Below are positions 19,225 to 27,480 of a DNA stretch of 64,000 bases, piece after piece. The notes beneath the pieces are model-generated. The model searched no databases. It was given only the letters and a program-made list of their open reading frames with translations, and was not told where the DNA came from. The stretch comes from a bacterium. GTDB lineage: Bacteria; Planctomycetota; Planctomycetia; Planctomycetales; Planctomycetaceae. How positions within the stretch are numbered: the first letter of the stretch is position 1; every line of letters begins with the position of its first letter. Made by a program: the position numbers and the translations under genes. The stretch lies in assembly GCA_016125225.1 (NCBI GenBank), contig WGME01000002.1, positions 124,001 to 188,000 on the forward strand. The letters run 5' to 3'.

Positions 19225-19968
19225 ATGTCGCTGGCATCCGGCTGGAAAATCGCGATCATCGGCTGCAGTCTCACTTTGGGAGGGATGGCTGTCAGCCTGG
19301 CTGGCGACCCGCGCGTTGCCGTCCCGGCGACAGAGGAAATCACATTGCTCGATCCGCATGTGAGTGCGGACGGCAAGCCCACGCCAATCGTCGTCACAGG
19401 GACCGATGGCAAACCACACATCGACATCCCCCCAACCGTGATTGTGCATAATTTCTACTACACGGGGGATCGTGATTTTCGCGGGCCGCGCTTGGAAGGG
19501 GGACCCAGCATCGTGGTGGTCAGTCACCCCGAAACCGGCGAGCGGCTGTACCTCGATGTCATCATGCTGCCGGGTTCTCCCCGGGTGATTTACCACAAAG
19601 ACAAAATCGAATATGAATTCGGGCACGATCGCATCTGCATTCACTTTTTCTATTCGAAGCTTACGGGCAACAGCAAGGCGACCGTAAAGTACGTCGATGG
19701 CAAAGACAAACCGTTGCGCGGTTCGAATCCAGGCAAGAACAAACCCTCTTCACCCCTTTCAAATGCCTTGGCCAACACGAATTTGGCGATTCATAAGACC
19801 AGCCAGGTGATCGTGGCTCCGGTGATCAATGTGGTCCAGGCCACGCCGCTGGGTTCGCTCTTTCAAGATCCTTCGGCCGACATTGCGACGCAAACGCGCG
19901 ACTTTGCCAATCAACAGGCCGCGATCGCCAACGAGCAGGCCCAGCAAACCATTCCCACGAATCGCTGA
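19225..19968 (+). CDS. Exported protein of unknown function, secretin-like operon
   Basis: A protein of 247 residues, third in the secretin-like operon. The chosen start, 19225, has a TAAGGA site about 8 nt upstream and gives a signal peptide (MSLASGWKIAIIGCSLTLGG ending near SLA-GDP). An in-frame ATG at 19195 overlaps the previous stop but has no ribosome site. The middle (PPTVIVHNFYYTGDRDF, then SIVVVSHPETGERLYLDV and RICIHFFYSK) looks beta-rich. The C-terminal 80 residues are Ala/Gln/Asn-rich with a probable helix (QTRDFANQQAAIANEQAQQ). I do not recognise a family. A hairpin downstream at 20036-20062 may end the operon. Confidence 0.62.
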   Translation: MSLASGWKIAIIGCSLTLGGMAVSLAGDPRVAVPATEEITLLDPHVSADGKPTPIVVTGTDGKPHIDIPPTVIVHNFYYTGDRDFRGPRLEGGPSIVVVSHPETGERLYLDVIMLPGSPRVIYHKDKIEYEFGHDRICIHFFYSKLTGNSKATVKYVDGKDKPLRGSNPGKNKPSSPLSNALANTNLAIHKTSQVIVAPVINVVQATPLGSLFQDPSADIATQTRDFANQQAAIANEQAQQTIPTNR

Positions 19969-20035
19969 GATTCGATTTCTCACAAGCCATTCCACGAGAT
20001 GCCACTCTCGCCACTTGAGTGATCGCATGGGGAAA

Positions 20036-20062
20036 GCCCCCTCACTGTTCTGAGTGAGGGGC
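20036..20062 (+). terminator. Hairpin after the secretin-like operon
   Basis: GCCCCCTCACT pairs with AGTGAGGGGC across a short loop with one bulged base. It lies about 70 bp after the last gene of the operon. There is no T tract, so this is a terminator-like hairpin rather than a certain intrinsic terminator. Confidence 0.45.
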
Positions 20063-20207
20063 GACGGGTTTGAAACGCGGGCTATGCGCCGGCGCGAGTG
20101 CCGTCACAGTGGGCATTGGCCGGAAGCGGGCGGTCCATCACCTGACACCTGCCCGGTCCGCCGCTACAGTGGTGGTGATCCGCGATCACCCCTTGGAGCT
20201 ATGGAAC

Positions 20208-21176
20208 ATGCCCGTCGAATTGTCCCGCCGTGAATTCTGTGCGCTCTCTGCCGCGGCGGCTGCTACCACTCTTGCTGTGAGTTCCCCCATGAGCACGCTC
20301 GCTGCCTCGCCCGCCAAACCCAGCCAACATGGTGGCCCCTTCCGTTACTGCCTCAACACCAGCACGATCCGTGAGCAGAAACTCAGCATCGTGGAAGAAA
20401 TTGAACTGGCTGGCAAAGTGGGGTACGACGGCATCGAACCCTGGATTCGCGAACTTGATGACTACGTCAAAGCGGGTGGTTCCCTGAGCGATCTGAAGAA
20501 GCGGACTGCCGATGCGGGATTGACCGTGGAAAGCGCCATCGGCTTTGCCGCATTCCTGCATGAAGAAGAAGCCGAACGACAAAAGGGGTTGGACGAAGCC
20601 AAGCGGTGTATGGATCTGGTGCTGCAGATCGGCGGCGAACGGATTGCGGCTCCGCCGGTCGGTGTGACAAATTCCACGGGCCATGATCCGGTAGCCCTCG
20701 CTCACCGTTATCGCAAGTTGTGCGAACTGGGACAGCAGATGGGAGTCTACCCGCAACTGGAGTTGTGGGGCTTCTCCAAAACCCTGCACCTGCTGGGTGA
20801 GGTGGCTTTCACCGGTACCGAGGCGGCTCACCCGTTCGCCTGTTACCTGCTGGATGTCTACCACATTTACAAAGGGGGCTCGAACTTCGAAGGGCTGGCG
20901 ATGTTCCGGGGCGAGCGGATGTTCAACTTCCACATCAACGATTACCCGGCGAACCCGCCGTGGGAAACGATCACTGATAAGGACCGCGTCTACCCCGGCG
21001 ATGGCGTGGCTCCCCTCAATGATATCCTAAAAACCTTGTACAACGTGGGCTATCGCGGGGCGTTGTCGCTGGAACTCTTCAACGTCGACTATTGGAAGCA
21101 GGATGCAGAACTGGTGGCTCGTACCGGCCTGGAGAAAACACGAGCAGCGGTCGCGAAAGCCCTGGGTAACGGCTGA
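20208..21176 (+). CDS. Tat-exported sugar phosphate isomerase/epimerase-like TIM-barrel protein
   Basis: A protein of 322 residues from the xylose-isomerase-like TIM-barrel superfamily. The start at 20208 (GGAG site upstream) places a twin-arginine signal, LSRREFCALSAAAAA, at the N-terminus, so the folded protein is exported through Tat. The barrel is visible as FRYCLNTSTIRE, VGYDGIEPW, a conserved QLELWGF strand, CYLLDVYHIYKGG, FNFHINDYP, and YRGALSLELFN, where acidic and His residues at strand ends would bind a divalent metal. Planctomycetes hold many paralogues in sugar catabolism with unknown substrates. It is probably transcribed alone. Isomerase or epimerase action is inferred from the fold. 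Confidence 0.85.
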   Translation: MPVELSRREFCALSAAAAATTLAVSSPMSTLAASPAKPSQHGGPFRYCLNTSTIREQKLSIVEEIELAGKVGYDGIEPWIRELDDYVKAGGSLSDLKKRTADAGLTVESAIGFAAFLHEEEAERQKGLDEAKRCMDLVLQIGGERIAAPPVGVTNSTGHDPVALAHRYRKLCELGQQMGVYPQLELWGFSKTLHLLGEVAFTGTEAAHPFACYLLDVYHIYKGGSNFEGLAMFRGERMFNFHINDYPANPPWETITDKDRVYPGDGVAPLNDILKTLYNVGYRGALSLELFNVDYWKQDAELVARTGLEKTRAAVAKALGNG

Positions 21177-21186
21177 GGCAACGAAG

Positions 21187-21220
21187 CATTTAGTCCCCGA
21201 TCTTTCATGACCGGGGGGAT
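21187..21220. repeat. CATTTAG hairpin between TIM-barrel and DUF4870 genes
   Basis: CATTTAGTCCCCGATC, a short loop, then GACCGGGGGGATT form an imperfect hairpin. It begins with the same CATTTAG and a C run as the element at 38609, so it looks like a degenerate single-hairpin member of that family. It could also serve as a weak terminator. Confidence 0.5.
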
Positions 21221-21232
21221 TGGAACAAGACC

Positions 21233-21607
21233 ATGTCCAACGACATCGAAGTGTCCACCGGCTATACCCAGGAAGACCGCATCTGGGCGATGCTGTGTCA
21301 CCTGGCCTCTTTTGTCACCTTTATTCCGTTCGGGAATATCGTGGCCCCGCTGGTCATCTGGATGATGAAGCGCGACTCTTCGCCATTGGTTGCCGATCAG
21401 GGAAAAGAAGCCTTGAACTTCCAGATCACGATGGTGATCGGTTATGCCGTGGCGATTGTCTTATTCTTCACTGTGGTGCTGATTCCAGTGTCGATTCTGA
21501 TGCTGGTCGTTTTGCCGATCTGGCATCTCGTGCTGACCATCATCGCTGCAATCAAATGTTACGACGGTCAATTGTACCGCTACCCGCTCACACTGCGATT
21601 GGTCTGA
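21233..21607 (+). CDS. DUF4870 domain membrane protein
   Basis: A 124-residue inner-membrane protein of the DUF4870 (Tic20-like) family. Signature positions are EDRIWAMLCHLASFV at the start of the first helix, an amphipathic DQGKEALNFQITM loop, and two further hydrophobic helices (about 64-85 and 86-108). It probably has three to four membrane segments, and the family has no established biochemical role. A single gene 57 bp after the TIM-barrel gene; its 3' end overlaps by 28 nt with the convergent small membrane protein. Confidence 0.88.
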   Translation: MSNDIEVSTGYTQEDRIWAMLCHLASFVTFIPFGNIVAPLVIWMMKRDSSPLVADQGKEALNFQITMVIGYAVAIVLFFTVVLIPVSILMLVVLPIWHLVLTIIAAIKCYDGQLYRYPLTLRLV

Positions 21608-21903
21608 GGGAGTGGAACTCGCGAACATGCCTGTGATTTCCCATGCAGTTTGCGGCGGAGAGCTGCGACTGTCACCAGCAGGATAGTCATTCCGCAAATT
21701 GCAAACAGCAGGCGGTGCAGGTGTGTCGCGGCGGCAAAGGAAAGACCCAGACCGGTCGCCGCAGCCAGGTAGGCCGCCAGACAAGCCGGGCATTTTGGCA
21801 GCAGAATCAGCGTCACCGTTGCCAGACACCCCGCCAGTCGTTGAAACAGGGTGCCCGAACGGTGGGAAGCCATCGGTCGCACACAGCAGCAGCCGTGCTT
21901 CAT
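21580..21903 (-). CDS. Small membrane protein with PKCPAC motif
   Basis: A 107-residue protein with two or three hydrophobic segments (about 24-47, 49-62 and 66-84). The first contains LPKCPACLAAYLAAATGLGLS, a Cys-x-x-Cys motif next to a membrane helix; the N-terminus also has CCC. This resembles small MerC-like or thiol-containing membrane proteins of planctomycetes, but a metal or redox role is inference. Its ATG overlaps the stop of the DUF899 gene (ATGA), which points to translational coupling, so it is a real gene although the 3' end runs 28 nt into the opposite DUF4870 gene. Confidence 0.7.
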   Translation of the reverse strand: MKHGCCCVRPMASHRSGTLFQRLAGCLATVTLILLPKCPACLAAYLAAATGLGLSFAAATHLHRLLFAICGMTILLVTVAALRRKLHGKSQACSRVPLPQTNRSVSG

Positions 21904-22667
21904 GATGCCTGTGCTCCCGCTGTTTGAGCGTGTTCCATCCAGGGAACCACGAAATTCGCATCGTCATAGCGGTCGTGATGACGCAGCCAGGACATGCCCT
22001 CTCCCGGGTTCTCGTTGCGGCCTTTCGGGGCCACATCGAGCAGGTGATACATGCCCAGGAAAATGTCGAGTCCGCGGGCATAGGTGGAATAAGTGTGATA
22101 GATATTGCCCGCACCGTCGCGATAGAACGCACTTAAACCCGGCAGTTCGGGCAACGGTTTCGGATGGGCTTCATAGTTGTAGATGGCCAGCCCCGATTGC
22201 TGCTCTTCCTGCGTGAACGACACCTGGAAATCACGGCTGAAATCGTTCCCCGCAGCCGACACCCATGGCAATGTCCATCCCATGCGCTCCCGAAATGCCG
22301 AGATCTTCTCAATCGGGGCTTGCGAGACCATCACCAGCGAGACATCGCGGTGCGGCAAATGAGCCGTGAGCGGGTTGAAATGATCGGCAAGAAACGAGCA
22401 ACCCTGGCAGCCCTGCGACCACTCCGGAGCAAACATGAAGTGGTACACCAGCAGTTGGCTCTGCTTGCCGAACAACGCATCCAGGTTGACCGGACCATCG
22501 GCACTCTCAAAGACGTAGTCCTGATCCAGTCGGACCCAGGGCAAGGTCTGCCGTTCACGGCTGAGTTCGTCACGCTGGCGGGTAAAGTCCTTCTCTTTCG
22601 CCAGAAAGGACCGGCGGGCTTCCAACCAAACCTCCCGGGAAACCACCGGGTGATTCGCAGTCGACAT
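21900..22667 (-). CDS. DUF899 thioredoxin-like family protein
   Basis: A 255-residue DUF899 protein, a thioredoxin-fold family often found beside ArsR regulators and SRPBCC (AHSA1) proteins. It shows the typical start VVSREVWLEARRSFLAKEK, the FMFAPEWSQGCQGCSFLADH segment with a Cys-x-x-Cys pair, VMVSQAPIEKISAFRERMGW, a NDFSRDFQVSF stretch, and the YHTYSTYARGLDIFLG end motif. The molecular function of DUF899 is not established; the CxxC suggests redox or thiol chemistry. Transcribed divergently from the SRPBCC-ArsR pair across a region with two tandem palindromes, so it is probably controlled by that ArsR protein. The small PKCPAC membrane protein is coupled downstream. Confidence 0.88.
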   Translation of the reverse strand: MSTANHPVVSREVWLEARRSFLAKEKDFTRQRDELSRERQTLPWVRLDQDYVFESADGPVNLDALFGKQSQLLVYHFMFAPEWSQGCQGCSFLADHFNPLTAHLPHRDVSLVMVSQAPIEKISAFRERMGWTLPWVSAAGNDFSRDFQVSFTQEEQQSGLAIYNYEAHPKPLPELPGLSAFYRDGAGNIYHTYSTYARGLDIFLGMYHLLDVAPKGRNENPGEGMSWLRHHDRYDDANFVVPWMEHAQTAGAQAS

Positions 22668-22700
22668 CGCAGCACTCCAAAATATTGTCCTGAAATGTTA

Positions 22701-22732
22701 GTGACTTATTAGTCACGTTACTGTATAGTAAC
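22701..22732. promoter_or_regulatory. Two abutting 16-bp palindromes, probable ArsR operator
   Basis: GTGACTTATTAGTCAC (22701-22716) is followed directly by GTTACTGTATAGTAAC (22717-22732). Each has perfect 6-bp arms around a 4-bp centre, and the two arms differ at one position (GTGACT versus GTTACT). They lie in the divergent gap between the DUF899 gene and the SRPBCC-ArsR operon. Their size suits dimeric winged-helix repressors such as the ArsR protein encoded at 23269. Binding itself is inferred. Confidence 0.6.
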
Positions 22733-22828
22733 ATATCGACCGCGATCGACATCGTCAAGATGCCGTTTTGAGAGACCAGTCGATTTTTCCGGAGCGCTTG
22801 CTACCCTTGAACCGCAGGAGACGATTGC

Positions 22829-23272
22829 ATGTCCAACTCACAAGACCATCTGCTCGATCTGGAACAGGCCGTCGAGATCAAAGCCGCGATCGGCGACACC
22901 TATCGATCTCTCATTCGCCGGTTGTCGGTCGACAACTCCACGCCCGATAACAAACCGCTACCGATGGTGCTGGAGGAATGGCCAGGGGGCCGCTGGTTCC
23001 GCGATCTCGGAGGCAGCCAGGGACATCTGTGGGGCTTCGTCCAGGTGATCAAGCCGCCCACCTTGCTGGAAATCTGCGGGCCGCTGTTTATGTCGTACGC
23101 CGTTTCCGGCCACGTTCAATTCCGACTGACTCAGATTCCCGGCGGCGTGGAACTGGTGATGCGGCATCGGGCTTTTGGCTTGATTGAAGATTCGCATCGC
23201 CAGGGGGTAGTACCGGGTTGGCAGCATATTCTCGATCAAACCCGGCAAGACGCAGAAGCAGGCCGCCGATGA
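22829..23272 (+). CDS. SRPBCC (AHSA1/START-like) domain protein
   Basis: A 147-residue protein of the AHSA1-like SRPBCC helix-grip superfamily. Typical features are the N-terminal AVEIKAAIGDTYRSLI strand, EEWPGGRWFRDLGGSQGHLWGFVQVIKPPTLLEI (abridged here as EEWPGGRWF and WGFVQVIKPP), a VQFRLTQIPGGVELVMRHR beta pair, and a C-terminal helix. Such proteins bind small hydrophobic ligands. It overlaps the downstream ArsR gene by four bases (ATGA), the usual AHSA1-ArsR arrangement, and is divergent from DUF899. Start at 22829 follows a CAGGAG site. Confidence 0.85.
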   Translation: MSNSQDHLLDLEQAVEIKAAIGDTYRSLIRRLSVDNSTPDNKPLPMVLEEWPGGRWFRDLGGSQGHLWGFVQVIKPPTLLEICGPLFMSYAVSGHVQFRLTQIPGGVELVMRHRAFGLIEDSHRQGVVPGWQHILDQTRQDAEAGRR

Positions 23273-23649
23273 CCGTGCGTGATCAGGATCTGGTCTGGAA
23301 GGCCCTGGCCGACTCGACCCGCCGCGAGATACTGGATCTGTTGCGGGACGGACCGCGTCAGACCACGGAGATTGTCGCCCAGTTTCCTGAGCTGAGTCGC
23401 TTTGGAGTGATGAAACATCTTGATGTGCTGCGCGCTGCGGACTTGATCCGCACGCGCAGTGAAGGGCGGTTGCGTGTGAATTCGCTGAATGTCGCCCCCT
23501 TGCGTGATGGCATCGAACGCTGGATCAGCAAGTATGAAGCGTATTGGGCCAATACCCTGCTGCGTGTGAAGGAAGCTGCGGAGTCTGCCGTCGAAGAAAC
23601 CGAAGCGACTGCCACTTCGGAACGGAAATCGAAACGGAAAGGAGCCTGA
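23269..23649 (+). CDS. ArsR-family winged-helix transcriptional regulator
   Basis: A repressor-type HTH protein of 126 residues. The sequence VWKALADSTRREILDLLRDG is the standard ArsR opening, followed by the recognition helix region SRFGVMKHLDVLRAADLI and a wing (RTRSEGRLRVNSLN). No Cys metal site of the SmtB/ArsR type is seen, which fits the AHSA1-linked subgroup, whose inducer is unknown. The start at 23269 overlaps the stop of the SRPBCC gene. The C-terminal 25 residues are Lys/Glu/Ser-rich and probably flexible. It likely binds the tandem palindromes at 22701-22732 and controls both directions. Confidence 0.88.
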   Translation: MTVRDQDLVWKALADSTRREILDLLRDGPRQTTEIVAQFPELSRFGVMKHLDVLRAADLIRTRSEGRLRVNSLNVAPLRDGIERWISKYEAYWANTLLRVKEAAESAVEETEATATSERKSKRKGA

Positions 23650-23666
23650 GCTCAGACTCGGCAACC

Positions 23667-23696
23667 AACAGTCCGGCAGCCTCCGTCGGGACTGTT
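23667..23696 (+). terminator. Hairpin after arsR-like gene
   Basis: AACAGTCCG and CGGGACTGTT can pair across an 11-nt loop with one bulge, starting 18 bp after the ArsR stop codon. No T run follows. Likely the end of the SRPBCC-ArsR transcript. Confidence 0.4.
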
Positions 23697-23774
23697 GCAG
23701 TGGCCTATCTCGATGTGATCAAATGGTGACGTCAGATCTCACTCGTTCCCTGATGATCTTCTGCGGAGTCTCTC

Positions 23775-25439
23775 ATGGTTTCACTCTTTCGATGGTGTCT
23801 CGGCGTTGCCGCCGTGCTCCTCGCGACAGCCAGTCTGCCGGCCGAGGATGGTTTTGTTTCGCTGTTCGATGGGGAATCGCTGAAGAACTGGGATGGCAAC
23901 CCCGACTTCTGGCGGGTCGAAGACGGTTGCATCACCGGCCAGACCACGCCCGAAAACCCCACCAAGGGCAACACGTTCATCATCTACCGCGGTGGTGAAG
24001 TCGGCGATTTTGAGTTGACGCTCGATTACAAAATCATCGGCGGCAACTCGGGCATTCAATACCGCAGCTTTGAAGTCCCCGATCAGAAGTGGGTCATTGG
24101 CGGCTATCAGGCCGACTTTGAATCCGGCGACACTTATTCTGGCATCAACTACGGCGAGCGCTTCCGCGGCATTCTCGCCAATCGCGGGCAGAAGACCGTC
24201 GTCAAGAAGGGCGACGATGGCAAAGTGAAAGTCGATGTGGTCGAGCAGATTGGTGATACCAAAGAGATTCAGACGCACATCAAGAAAGAAGACTGGAACA
24301 CCTACCGCATTATCGCCAAGGGTTACACCTTCGAACATCAGATCAATGGCGTGACCACATCCATCTGTACCGACGAGCATCCTGATCGCCGGGCGACAGG
24401 TCTGCTGGCCCTGCAACTTCACGCGGGTCCGCCAATGAAGGTGCAGTTCAAGAATATCAAACTGAAGAATCTCGGGGCGAACACGGCATCAACAGAGAAG
24501 AAGCATGTGCTGTTGCTCGCGGGCCGTCGCAGCCATGGTTTTGGAGCGCATGATCACACCGCCGGTTGCGGGTTGCTCGCCAAGTTGCTGAATGAGAGCG
24601 GCCTCCCCATCACCGCTGAAATGCATTCGCTGGAAAAAGATGGCTGGCCGACGTCCGACAAGCTGGCCAAGGCCGATTCGATTGTGATCTATGCCGATGG
24701 GGGCGGCGGTCATCCGTTCAATAGCCATCTTGATGAACTGCAGGCCCTCTTTGATAAAGGCGTCGGCGTGGTCTGCATTCATTATGGTGTGGAAACCGTG
24801 ACCGGCCCGCCGGGAGAGGCGTTTCTGAATTGGACCGGTGGTTACTTTGAGCCAAACTACTCGGTGAATCCGCACTGGACCGCAAACTATACCAGCTTCC
24901 CCAGCCATGCCATTACGCAAGGCGTCGAACCCTTCAAGATCAACGACGAATGGTACTATCACATGCGGTTTCGCGACGGAATGGCAGGCGTCACTCCGTT
25001 ACTGACCGACTTGCCGCCACTCACCACGCTGGTGGAAGTCGATGCGGCGGGCAAGCCGGTGATGATCGAACAGGATGGCAAACAGACCTACAAGTTGAGC
25101 CGTCCAGAAAATGCCCATAACAACAACCCGTTTGCTCGCAAAGCCGTGATTGAAGACAAAGAACCGCAACACATGGCCTGGGCGACGGAGAACCCGAATG
25201 GTCATCGCGGATTCGGCTGTTCCGGTGGGCATGTCCATTGGAACTGGGGCAACGACCAGTTCCGCAAGCTGTTCCTGAATGCGATCGTCTGGACAGCCGG
25301 CTTGGATGTTCCCTCCGAAGGGGTGCCGGTTGGCGATGTGACGGTCGATGACCTGTTGACCAATCACGACGAAGAGATTCCCGCTGACTTCAACAAGGCC
25401 CGCATTGCCGCCATGCTCGCCGAGTGGAACGGCAAATGA
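23775..25439 (+). CDS. Secreted DUF1080 (3-keto-disaccharide hydrolase) plus ThuA-like protein
   Basis: A 554-residue exported two-domain protein. A signal peptide (MVSLFRWCLGVAAVLLATASLPAE) is followed by a DUF1080 domain (about 25-235): VSLFDGESLKNWDG opening, GNSGIQYRSF, GYQADFESG, and a VQFKNIKLKNL end strand. This jelly-roll family includes 3-keto-glycoside hydrolases. A ThuA-like, glutamine-amidotransferase-type domain (about 245-510) begins at KHVLLLAGRRSHGFGAHDH and includes VVCIHYGVE and HMAWATENPNG. Planctomycetes use such proteins in breakdown of glycans and glycosides in the periplasm; the substrate here is inferred. Single gene, ended by a strong terminator at 25475. Confidence 0.9.
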   Translation: MVSLFRWCLGVAAVLLATASLPAEDGFVSLFDGESLKNWDGNPDFWRVEDGCITGQTTPENPTKGNTFIIYRGGEVGDFELTLDYKIIGGNSGIQYRSFEVPDQKWVIGGYQADFESGDTYSGINYGERFRGILANRGQKTVVKKGDDGKVKVDVVEQIGDTKEIQTHIKKEDWNTYRIIAKGYTFEHQINGVTTSICTDEHPDRRATGLLALQLHAGPPMKVQFKNIKLKNLGANTASTEKKHVLLLAGRRSHGFGAHDHTAGCGLLAKLLNESGLPITAEMHSLEKDGWPTSDKLAKADSIVIYADGGGGHPFNSHLDELQALFDKGVGVVCIHYGVETVTGPPGEAFLNWTGGYFEPNYSVNPHWTANYTSFPSHAITQGVEPFKINDEWYYHMRFRDGMAGVTPLLTDLPPLTTLVEVDAAGKPVMIEQDGKQTYKLSRPENAHNNNPFARKAVIEDKEPQHMAWATENPNGHRGFGCSGGHVHWNWGNDQFRKLFLNAIVWTAGLDVPSEGVPVGDVTVDDLLTNHDEEIPADFNKARIAAMLAEWNGK

Positions 25440-25474
25440 GCGATGTTGGTGCTAAGCCTATCCCCTAAAAACGA

Positions 25475-25506
25475 AGCCCTCGGCTGTCATCGGCCGAGGG
25501 CTTTTT
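25475..25506. terminator. Strong intrinsic terminator between convergent genes
   Basis: A GC-rich stem AGCCCTCGGC / GCCGAGGGCT is followed by a T run on the plus strand and preceded by an A run, giving T's on the minus strand too. It lies between the DUF1080-ThuA gene and the lipoprotein gene and should stop transcription from both. Confidence 0.85.
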
Positions 25507-25532
25507 CATGGTTCAATACCAAAGCTCTGTGA

Positions 25533-26717
25533 TCAGAACGGTTCGAGCGTCAGGGTCGCGCGGCCAGCCTTATCGTCCTCTTCCGTCGTGCTGGTCGTGG
25601 TCACATCGGCATCCCAACCCGGTTCCACCATCGGTTCTTCCCAACGGACCTTGGCCGTGTTAGCAGGCGGAGGACTGGGGGTCGCTTCCCGTCGTGGCAT
25701 CAGAAAGAGGTCTTCCAGATCGTCGCTGCCGGATGCCACCTGAGTCTGCGGTGTCGTGCGCGAGACACCTGCCGGGCTACTGGGAGCCGCAGGACGTGAC
25801 ACGTACTGTGGACCATTCGCGAACCGGGGATCGCCCAGATTCACCATCGCACAGCCAGGGACATGCGGCATCTGCCAGACTGCCGGGGGAACCGACGACG
25901 GGTTCACATCGATGTGACTCATATCCAATGCCAGCGACATCTCCGCCTGCGGCCAGATAATGCGCACGTGGTGCGGCAGATTCGCACCACTTTCGACATC
26001 GGGCCGATAGTCTTGCAGGACAACGCGGACGATGGGTTGATCGTGCATGTCGTAAGTGCTGTGCTCCATGACCGAGCCATTACAACCATGCACCACAATG
26101 ACTTTTTTGATCTGCTGGCCATCAGGCAGCGTGTGGTGAGACACGAGCCGTAGTGTAGCGACGCTCGGCTGTGTCTCCAGTTCCATGTTCTCCCCCGCAA
26201 TGGGAACAACCCCCAGGGCCTCCATCAACCACTCTGGTTCAAACGGCAGTGGCAATTGTTGGCGGGCCAGGTCCATGTTCTCATGAGAGGCGTAGTAAAC
26301 CGCAGGAGGCATCTCACCGCGGGGTTTCATCCACAGCCAGAATACTTCGTCGTTGGAGCCGAGGTCGACTTCCTTTCCCAAGGCCGACGTCACTTCCAGA
26401 CGCAACCGCCGATTGCCTTCGACAACCAGATTGCCAGAGAGCGGGACCGGAACCGATTGAGCACGGATTTTCACGCCACTAGCCCGCCAGCCATCAATCT
26501 TGCCGACATTCTGGTTCACATGCTCGACCACTTGAGTCACGGTCGGATGCTCGGGCATCACACACGGGGCTTTGGGGCCAAAGGAATGACGGGCCGTGAG
26601 AGATCGCATGCTCGCGCAGCCGGGAGCCATCACACCCAGAATCATCAGACTGCTCAGCACGCCGACCATTCGGGAACCGGGCGGCTGCATTCGGTCGCGG
26701 ATCGTGACCTCGTTCAT
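25533..26717 (-). CDS. Lipoprotein, LolA/LolB-like outer-membrane carrier candidate
   Basis: A lipoprotein of 394 residues. The N-terminus ends in a lipobox (GVMAPGCAS), so it is anchored to a membrane in the periplasm. After this a beta-rich half barrel resembles LolA/LolB or DUF4292-like carriers (VNQNVGKIDGWRASGVKIRA, GNLVVEGNRRLRLEV, DEVFWLWMKP). The C-terminal 90 residues are Pro/Ala-rich and probably disordered. The start at 26717 is chosen because the ATG overlaps the stop of the previous gene (ATGA) with a GGAG site 8 nt upstream. It is coupled to the 164-residue protein before it. A role in outer-membrane lipid or lipoprotein transport is inferred. Confidence 0.7.
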   Translation of the reverse strand: MNEVTIRDRMQPPGSRMVGVLSSLMILGVMAPGCASMRSLTARHSFGPKAPCVMPEHPTVTQVVEHVNQNVGKIDGWRASGVKIRAQSVPVPLSGNLVVEGNRRLRLEVTSALGKEVDLGSNDEVFWLWMKPRGEMPPAVYYASHENMDLARQQLPLPFEPEWLMEALGVVPIAGENMELETQPSVATLRLVSHHTLPDGQQIKKVIVVHGCNGSVMEHSTYDMHDQPIVRVVLQDYRPDVESGANLPHHVRIIWPQAEMSLALDMSHIDVNPSSVPPAVWQMPHVPGCAMVNLGDPRFANGPQYVSRPAAPSSPAGVSRTTPQTQVASGSDDLEDLFLMPRREATPSPPPANTAKVRWEEPMVEPGWDADVTTTSTTEEDDKAGRATLTLEPF

Positions 26718-27208
26718 GCCGTCCACTCCGTCGTCAGATGCTGTTTGAGTTCGTTCTGCCAGCGAGCGGCATCTTCGTCATTGAGTTGCAGGTCGGTGAC
26801 CTGAAACAGGCCTTCGCCATGAGTTCCTTCCAGAATCAATTGGGTGGGCCCCTCGGCATCGGTTTGAACATTGTCGAGCCGCAGCCGACGTTGCTTCAGT
26901 AACACGAGGGCAGCGACATAGCGTTGCGATTCCTGACTCGGGCTGGCTTCTTCACTCAATTGTTCGAAGTACCGCATGAGGGCATCGGGATCGATCCGGA
27001 TGGCCTGAGAGGATTTCAAGGCGGGCACCTGTGATCGCCAATGACCAATCGCATCGTCGGGTGGTCCCTTCCAGCCGGCTTCCGAATAATCGAGTCGCTG
27101 CTGTTGACCGTTGCGTTCCACCACCACGCTGTGACACCAACTCCCCGGTTGCAAAGGCGCACCGGTCGCTGCACAGCTCTTGCTCAGTGGTTTGAAGTGG
27201 TACTCCAC
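26714..27208 (-). CDS. Conserved hypothetical protein
   Basis: A protein of 164 residues, with GTG as probable start at 27208 because a near-perfect AAAGGAG site lies 6 nt upstream; a longer frame to 27277 has no ribosome site. It opens VEYHFKPLSKSCAATGAPLQPG, which includes a Cys, and then has SVVVERNGQQQRLDYSEAGWKGPP (two segments here) and a helical C-terminal half. The pattern of a short beta start followed by W-x-GPP and helices recurs in planctomycete hypothetical proteins, as far as I recall. No function is known. It is translationally coupled to the lipoprotein gene after it, suggesting a shared envelope role, which is inference. Confidence 0.65.
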   Translation of the reverse strand: MEYHFKPLSKSCAATGAPLQPGSWCHSVVVERNGQQQRLDYSEAGWKGPPDDAIGHWRSQVPALKSSQAIRIDPDALMRYFEQLSEEASPSQESQRYVAALVLLKQRRLRLDNVQTDAEGPTQLILEGTHGEGLFQVTDLQLNDEDAARWQNELKQHLTTEWTA

Positions 27209-27480
27209 CCCCGCTCCTTTCAACACACGGCGGGGTTGTAGTCGTGAATAGGGACAGGCGGCAAGACGAATCCCCAAATGATGTTCGGATGATCACAGTC
27301 CAATCTCGACATCAGCGGCGGTAAGCTGGCACGGACATGGCAGACTGTACCGATTTACGATTTTCACCAAGGAATCTGGACGCCCAGGGATGTCTGCACG
27401 CGGCTACAATCACAGCAGTTGTTGCTATGCTGGTGATTCACTGGACAGTTCGCTGACTCTGCAATTTCTGAAGCTCGGAC

